Below, piece after piece: positions 58,035-64,000 of a stretch of DNA of 64,000 nucleotides; the stretch's first letter is position 1, and the number at the start of each line of letters is the position of its first letter. The notes under the pieces were generated by a model. That model ran no database searches. It saw only the letters and a program-made list of their open reading frames with translations, and had not been told where the DNA came from. The stretch comes from Siphonodentalium dalli. Lineage: Eukaryota > Mollusca > Scaphopoda > Gadilida > Siphonodentaliidae. The translations under genes were made by a program, and so were the position numbers. Location: NCBI GenBank assembly GCA_032622095.1, contig CP136069.1:167332394-167396393 (forward strand), read 5' to 3'.

Positions 58035-58790
58035 TTTGAGGATTTGGCAGGCACCACCTGACAGAGAGGTCATCATCATGAATGTAGGACTATTATTAAT
58101 AGGAAAATTTATGTGATAATATAAATTTGGAAATAAATTAATTTTGTTCAATCTCATAATTTTGTGGATCTTCTAGGTCTAGATTTGGTGTAGCCAAGTT
58201 AACATTTTGGTCAGAACACAGTACACAGTGCCATATATATGCAGAACTGGTAAAAGTGTTAAACAGTTGACAATATAGCAGCTGACAGCATAAGAGCAAC
58301 AATTAGATATTTTTGACAGTAATTGAGTTAAAATTGATCTATTAGATGTCTTATAGCTTATTTTCTATTAAATATTAATTATTAAATATAGGCCTGTAAT
58401 GTATTTAAGTTTTTCACACCAAAATTTGAATACTTCCCTACTTTTAGACTGAAATGGCCATCAGATGAAAAATTAGGGTGTTATGTTGGAAATGTTCAAG
58501 TTAGAAAGTTGAAAATTACATTTTCATATTTGCCCCACTGACTGTGTGTGAAGGCCATGCATCACAGAAACGTTTGAAATTCTTACTGAAGCTTTAACCC
58601 AGTAAACATGTGTTCGCTGATAGTCTTAACAACCTAGCCCAAAGTGAGGCTAGTGGTTGCAGGAATAATTAAGTGACCAATACAATCTGTATTTGACCTC
58701 AGTACATGACTTTATTCAAACAGTGACAGCAAGCATCTAAATTACAGCAATGGTACATTGAGAATTGGAAAGTATGCGAAGTTTAGAGCT
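58035..58790. other. No feature recognised
   Basis: AT-rich without recognised repeats. Confidence 0.3.
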
Positions 58791-58793
58791 ACA

Positions 58794-59042
58794 TTAACAC
58801 TTCCATGACAGGAGCTTCCTGAAATTTTGCGAAAACATTGTGCCAATGCATTCTCTTATTTGTGCGAGTCTCCCATAGGGAGCCTCGCATATATAAGAGC
58901 ATACATTGGCCTAACAATATTTTCCTTGACCTTATAAGTCAGTGCATTCTTTTATATATGGAAGACTCGCATATATAAGAGAATTCACTCACACAGTATC
59001 TTTAATGCTGCACCAGCACAGCTCCTGTCATGAAAGGTTTAA
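58794..59042. mobile_element. TTAA-flanked double-hairpin MITE (piggyBac-like), copy 4, diverged
   Basis: TTAA at 58794-58797 and 59039-59042. The inner ends are CACTTCCATGACAGGAGC and GCTCCTGTCATGAAAGGT. Two palindromes occur (58843-58909 and about 58939-58989), the second shortened. The termini differ from copies 1-3, so this is a subfamily shared with the partial copy at 63.7 kb. Confidence 0.75.
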
Positions 59043-59044
59043 GA

Positions 59045-60185
59045 TAGCGATTGAATGCTGAAAAATCCAGTTCACTCCAAAGAGCGACCCCCTCATCATC
59101 TAATCTCTTGAACCCTATATATCTCAATCGCTTGAGTCATTAATTCAAAAGGGTTTTGTATTATTAAAGATGCAGGAATGTATCTGAAAATTAATTATGC
59201 TGATGCCAAACTGGGCAGGGGATGAATAATTAGTATTGCGCAAGCAGACTGTCCAACCACAAGCAGTTCATTTGCAGCATGTGGGAAATAAATGTTTTTT
59301 GTATGTATCTGACCAAATGTTTGAACAACTTCAAGATAGAGAAAAAGAATGAGCCAAACAAAAAACTGAAATGATGTTAAAATAATTTATTATCTATATC
59401 AATAAACAGAAAGAATTTTAAAATATGGACAAATTTTGTTGTTATACCAATCATAAATATCGCACAAATAGCATGTTATTGTCAAGATCATATCCCTTGT
59501 TAGTAAACAGAAGCCATATTATGATACAATACAGTACATAAATAGTGTGATATACACAAAACACTTGAAAGCGGGGAGACCAACTACATGAGCTTTGGTG
59601 AAAATTGCCACCAAATTATTTACAACATACCAATATAGCGTTTGCTAATGCTTGCCACTCAAGATTTTGCTGTTGAATGGGTGACCATGAATAACTCTCT
59701 CAAACAAATCGCCACTGTATTGAGTGTTTTCCTTATCACACACTGATAAAGTGTTGTATATAAACAAATGCTCGGCTCACACGAATTGTGTTTTGTGGAT
59801 AATATCGCATTGATACTATCATTATACTATACTATTATTAGTATATTCTTGAGAAAATTAATAATTTGGTAACTTTATTTCTAAGTTATAACCCACAATG
59901 AAGGCCATCTCTGCCTTTAAACAAACATGAAGTCAGTAAATGTTTTCTGAACAAAGATCAATAGTAGATTTATGTACAAAATGTATGTTTTACATGTAAT
60001 GGATAATTCCATAGCCAGTCTTAGGGGTGGGGCATAGCAGCCGTAAACTGGAGGTGTGACTGTGCCAATGGAACTAAGGATACCCCGTTCCCCCCTCCCC
60101 CCTCAGTAAACATTTAATTAAAATAATAAAATAACAGATTCCCATTGCAGGTGGACAACCCTAACCCCTAACACTAATCCTAAAT
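59045..60185. other. No gene recognised
   Basis: AT-rich. No repeat or domain recognised. Confidence 0.3.
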
Positions 60186-60187
60186 AT

Positions 60188-60510
60188 ATTGACCGAAAAA
60201 TGTAGGAATAAAAGCTCTGACAAAATTATGCATGTAGCGAAAGTCGAAAAACGGGAATAACTCCACACAAAAAAGTCGGACAGACGTCATAATCGCAGAC
60301 GAAAAAGATCCCATGGTACTAAATATCTGAGCCAAGTTTCAATAACATTGACCTAAAGATATAGGAATAAAAGCTCGGACAATATTATGCATGTTACAAA
60401 AAAAATTCTAAATAGAAAAAGGGGGATAACTCCACATAAAAAGTCTGACAGACGTCATAATTGCAGGTGCAAAGATTACCATGGTACTAAATATCTGTAC
60501 GAGGAGAGCT
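60188..60510 (+). repeat. Two tandem ~165-bp units
   Basis: Units share 'ataggaataaaagctc-gaca', 'ataactccacacaaaaa', 'cagacgtcataat' and 'catggtactaaatatctg'. Only two copies remain. Confidence 0.75.
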
Positions 60511-60514
60511 TTCC

Positions 60515-61265
60515 AATGAATGGCAACAAGCCATATTTCCGACTAAATCCTGAAAAGTTACCCATAATTCTGCTGTGGTTATGGGGTTGATTAATTAGGA
60601 CATTACTGTACAACCCAGGCCATCCATGCCTTTAATTGATTTTACAGCCTGTGCTTATGCTGGTTTACACACACAAACAAAAACTTACTCTGTTCTCGGC
60701 TTTAATGTATACAAATTAACAAATGTCACCCAATATGAAGGACATTGTTATCGCAAGTCCAGGACATTATGATTTGACAACAAAAATATTGTTTGAAAAT
60801 ACATGTAGCTGATTTAACACAGAATGTATGCACGGATATGTAAATTAGGATGAACAAAGACGGCATCATAATTTAAATGCAGCAAATGACCACCTCACTT
60901 GCTGATTGGTAGAATATATCTGAGTACTCATTATTATTTGTTTGGCGGCTGTCGAAAGCTCCATTGGCGGAATAGTTGGGTATTGTTTTATTAATGCCAC
61001 TGAGGCATATAAAATATGATGCTCTGCTGCCCTCCACACATGCACTGCCCTTATGCACATATACATACCTGCTATACAAGAGTATACAAGACAAAAGGAA
61101 CTAGAGATGCACCAGTCCCCGGTAGACGTAGTGCCACCTTTGTTGTTGAAATATAATATGAGGTTGCCATAAATTCAAAGCTACAGTGTCGCCAATTTGT
61201 ACAATATACAATGACCTGAAGAATAACCATGTCGCATCAACAAATGAACTGCCGACTGTTTGCAA
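60515..61265. other. No gene recognised
   Basis: Overlapping short minus-strand frames here (60866-61313) have no domain features. Confidence 0.3.
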
Positions 61266-61267
61266 CA

Positions 61268-61448
61268 AATTAGTAGTACTCATATTGTCAGAATCTCTTT
61301 GATATGCGATCAAGGATTGTTAACCCCTCGATTGTAGATTAAATTGTCCCTGTAAAATAGTATTAGTAGTACTCATATTGTCGGAATCTCTGATACGAGA
61401 TCAAGGATTGTTAACCCCTGTTGTAGATTAAACTGTCACTGTAAAACT
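61268..61448 (+). repeat. ~95-bp tandem duplication
   Basis: 'attagtagtactcatattgt' through 'ttgtagattaaa-tgtc' occurs twice in tandem with few differences. Confidence 0.8.
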
Positions 61449-61449
61449 T

Positions 61450-63560
61450 TAAAAACACACAGTATACAATAATACCCAGCATTTTCAGACGTCTGAAATA
61501 ACACAGATTAATCGATGATCGAAATGGTAATCGATTATTGGCTTTATCGTCGGTTCATCGATTATACGATTAAACGGGGCACCCTATATGGATGGAGAAT
61601 TTGTTTTTATTTTCTAAATCCAAGAAGGTGAGGAATTCATTGTATAAAATGCAGGTTATCTGTTTTGCTCATATCTATCATACACCTATCACTATTCCAA
61701 AGATATTCAAATCTATCTGTTGGTACTTGAGTAACAATGCTAGTTTGAAGCTAAGATTGAGAATCTTGCTACTTCCAACAAGGGCATTAACTCGGACAAA
61801 ATATATAGACAAAAGTTGCCAATATTATTCAATCAATCCTGGTATATTAGCATTCCAAACCAGTGCAAAGCCAAGCGTGGCATATCGCACATGCCCCCCC
61901 CCCCCCTCCCCTAAACATTATTAATACCCAAGGTAATATATTCGGAAGTACGGACGGACAAACAGATGGACGGATATATAGAATGGATGACACATGAATG
62001 ACATACAGTACCCACAAGATGAAGCAACCTCATTCCACTCATCGCAGCAATTGGTCCACTCAAAATTGCGGCGGATCTCAGCAGCAATCCTCGACATCTA
62101 AATGTGCCAATTTTGAGTAGAAAGGATAATAATCATATGCCCATCGAAACATTTATCACTGCGAGTCGCTGCAATTGCTACTAACACTACATTTGTATGA
62201 TCTTATATATGTTGGACTTATATGTTGTACAGCGTAGAAGTATATACCGCAGATCTACAGTGCAGTTCTGTGATGGTAAAGGTGAGAAGGATAGACATCA
62301 TCATAGACTATGAAGCTATCAGAAATATATTGCCCCAGACACCTAGCTGCACCAATTTCAACCGAATTTGTTGTGGTGACACTGGATACACTGACAGACA
62401 TTATTTTAAAGAGATTCATTTTCTTCAAAATTTCAATTTAAAAATATTTTTGATTCTGTTTGTATTATTTTTTATTAATAGTTCAATCTAAATAGATGCA
62501 TTTATAACATCTGACAGGATACCCCAAGTTACCAAATTTGATTGAAACCATTCAGGGGTCTGGGATAAAAAAATTTGATATATAGACATATAATGAAACC
62601 ATCCTTGCATTGTTCATAGGGTTCCGGCATTTCGTGGTGATGATTTCTGGTGAAAAACCAGAAGATTTGTAAGCCAAACTCTGAATGCCGTCGCTTCAAT
62701 TAGCGGTTGAAAAATGGATTTTGGCAAATCGACGCGATTTCTCACTTAAAAATGGCCCGCCGTATTGAGCGGATTTAGGCTGCTTCATCTTGGGGGAATT
62801 GTACCTGGACAGACAGAAAACCACTACTTCCAGGTGAAATTAAGGACAACTCCAGAACAGAAAATGCTAGCAATGAAATTGCGGCCTCTTTCATGATTGC
62901 TCCAGAAACTGAACAGCATACCAAATTTCATTCAGATCCAATAATCCATGGCTGAGATGAATTCCTAGACACGCAGACAGACAGATATACATATGAACAA
63001 AATCAGTCCAGTATACATGTATCTCCCATTTCTTTTGTGGATACTTTAGTTGTCATCGCCTTCTCTATCCTGAAAGGGTAAATAGCATGAATACCTAATA
63101 AAAAATTACTTAAATAATATAATAATATTAGAAGTGAAGCCATCAGACTAAGTTGAATATTGGAATTTAAGATCTGTTGTCAATAATGAGCCACAGTAAA
63201 ATCCATTAAGCTAAAAATTATATCATCCCTACAGGATAAACCATTTTTCTAACAAGGCACTCAATATATCACACAATATATGATCTTCCTAGGGACGATC
63301 ATTCCATTCATTATGTTGGGCTACACTGGACTCAGTACCAGTGTTGCATTGTCCAGGGCTAAGCTCACAACACCTACTTGGGAGGAGGTGTATAACTGCT
63401 TGGGGCATAATGTGACATCATCTGGTGCGATAGCGGATTGGAGGTGGAGATCGAAAACACATAGATAAGATCTGTGTTGCAATAAAAATTATCATTTTGT
63501 TAAAATTTGCCAAGATTATATCATTATTTCTCACATATGATAAAAACAAAACCATTTTAG
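61450..63560. other. No gene; fragments of tandem-core repeats
   Basis: Several 'gacagacagatatac' and 'accaaatttcattcagatcc' type words (61950-61980, 62390, 62520-62590, 62815-62995) look like ends of tandem-core elements. Poly-C at about 61894-61908. No protein domain recognised. Confidence 0.35.
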
Positions 63561-63565
63561 ATCAA

Positions 63566-63652
63566 CCTTGAGACCAACACCCTCATAATTTAAATACATA
63601 GCTTCATTGAAACTATATATACATGTACATGTAAATTATGAGGGTGTTGGTG
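63566..63652. repeat. Inverted repeat with ~20-bp arms
   Basis: 'ccaacaccctcataattta' at about 63578 pairs with 'taaattatgagggtgttgg' at about 63633, with a loop containing 'tacatgtacatgta'. It is probably a small MITE next to the broken double-hairpin copy. Confidence 0.7.
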
Positions 63653-63667
63653 TCCAGTTTTATTTGC

Positions 63668-63850
63668 CTCGCCTCGCATATATAAGAAAATGCATTGGCC
63701 TAACAATAATTTACCTTGATCTTGTAAGCCAGTGCATTTTCTGATATATGCGAGGCTCCCTATGGGTGACTCGCATATACATGTACAAGAAAATGCACTG
63801 GCACATGGTCTTTAATGTTGCACTAGCACAGCTCATGTCATGAAAGGGTA
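63668..63850. mobile_element. Double-hairpin MITE (piggyBac-like), copy 5, left-truncated
   Basis: Keeps the right half of the first palindrome (to 'tgcattgg', about 63698), the whole second palindrome (about 63730-63802) and the right end 'gctcatgtcatgaaaggg', as in copy 4. The left end is missing. Confidence 0.75.
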
Positions 63851-64000
63851 AAGGCATGAGAAAAAAGAAAAAAAATTGCACAAAAGATATGCATATAAAA
63901 AAAATTGAGGAGGGGCACTGGGAGGGGACTAAAAATAGGGTCGGGAGGGGATGTAAATCTATCATTTGCCTTACCACCCAGGATACAAGATCTTGAAATG

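Overview
This window looks like gene-poor nuclear DNA from an animal, most likely a marine invertebrate and probably a mollusc. It is AT-rich and has no long open reading frames. It is packed with short inverted-repeat elements, minisatellites, tRNA-derived SINE copies, 5'-truncated LINE remnants and tandem-core elements that recall the 'pearl'/Helitron-like repeats of bivalves. The lineage is inferred from repeat style and was not tested by any search. There is no sign of operons, ribosome-binding sites, CRISPR arrays or phage genes.

Left part (1-13 kb): a ~600-bp segment is duplicated at 0.6 and 4.4 kb, and one copy carries a short transposon while the other is its empty site. A tandem array of tRNA-like SINE units lies between them (2.35-3.9 kb). 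GC-rich hairpins (7.5-8.4 kb), an 8-bp-TSD foldback (8.7-9.3 kb), a double-hairpin TTAA element (10.1-10.4 kb) and a ~58-bp minisatellite (10.7-11.6 kb) follow.

Middle (13-30 kb): the only host-like coding material is three possible exons on the minus strand: a C-type lectin-like domain exon at 24.6-24.9 kb, a PAN/apple-like exon at 13.8-14.0 kb, and a weak candidate at 21.3-21.4 kb. The two better exons can be read as phase 1-1 modules, so they may belong to one secreted or surface multidomain gene with introns full of repeats; this is inference. Between them lie a LINE remnant (16.5-17.4 kb) and five head-to-tail units ending in Helitron-like hairpin-CTAGT termini (17.4-20.7 kb).

Satellite and tandem-core region (30-45 kb): a 3-kb minisatellite of about 98 copies of a 31-bp unit with higher-order structure, several arrays of a ~130-bp core unit, a 157-bp near-perfect palindrome, and a second LINE remnant inserted into one of the core arrays.

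Right part (44.9-64 kb): a decayed PIF/Harbinger transposon (44.88-47.53 kb) still shows terminal repeats, a broken transposase first exon with its splice donor, and an oppositely oriented MADF-like reading frame. A large foldback is nested inside it. Then come a 3.2-kb element with ~1-kb inverted arms and 5-bp target duplications (49.6-52.8 kb), more copies of the short TTA-flanked element, three more TTAA double-hairpin copies, and an 822-bp element whose ends carry arrays of an 18-bp palindrome (55.9-56.7 kb). No complete protein-coding gene was found.
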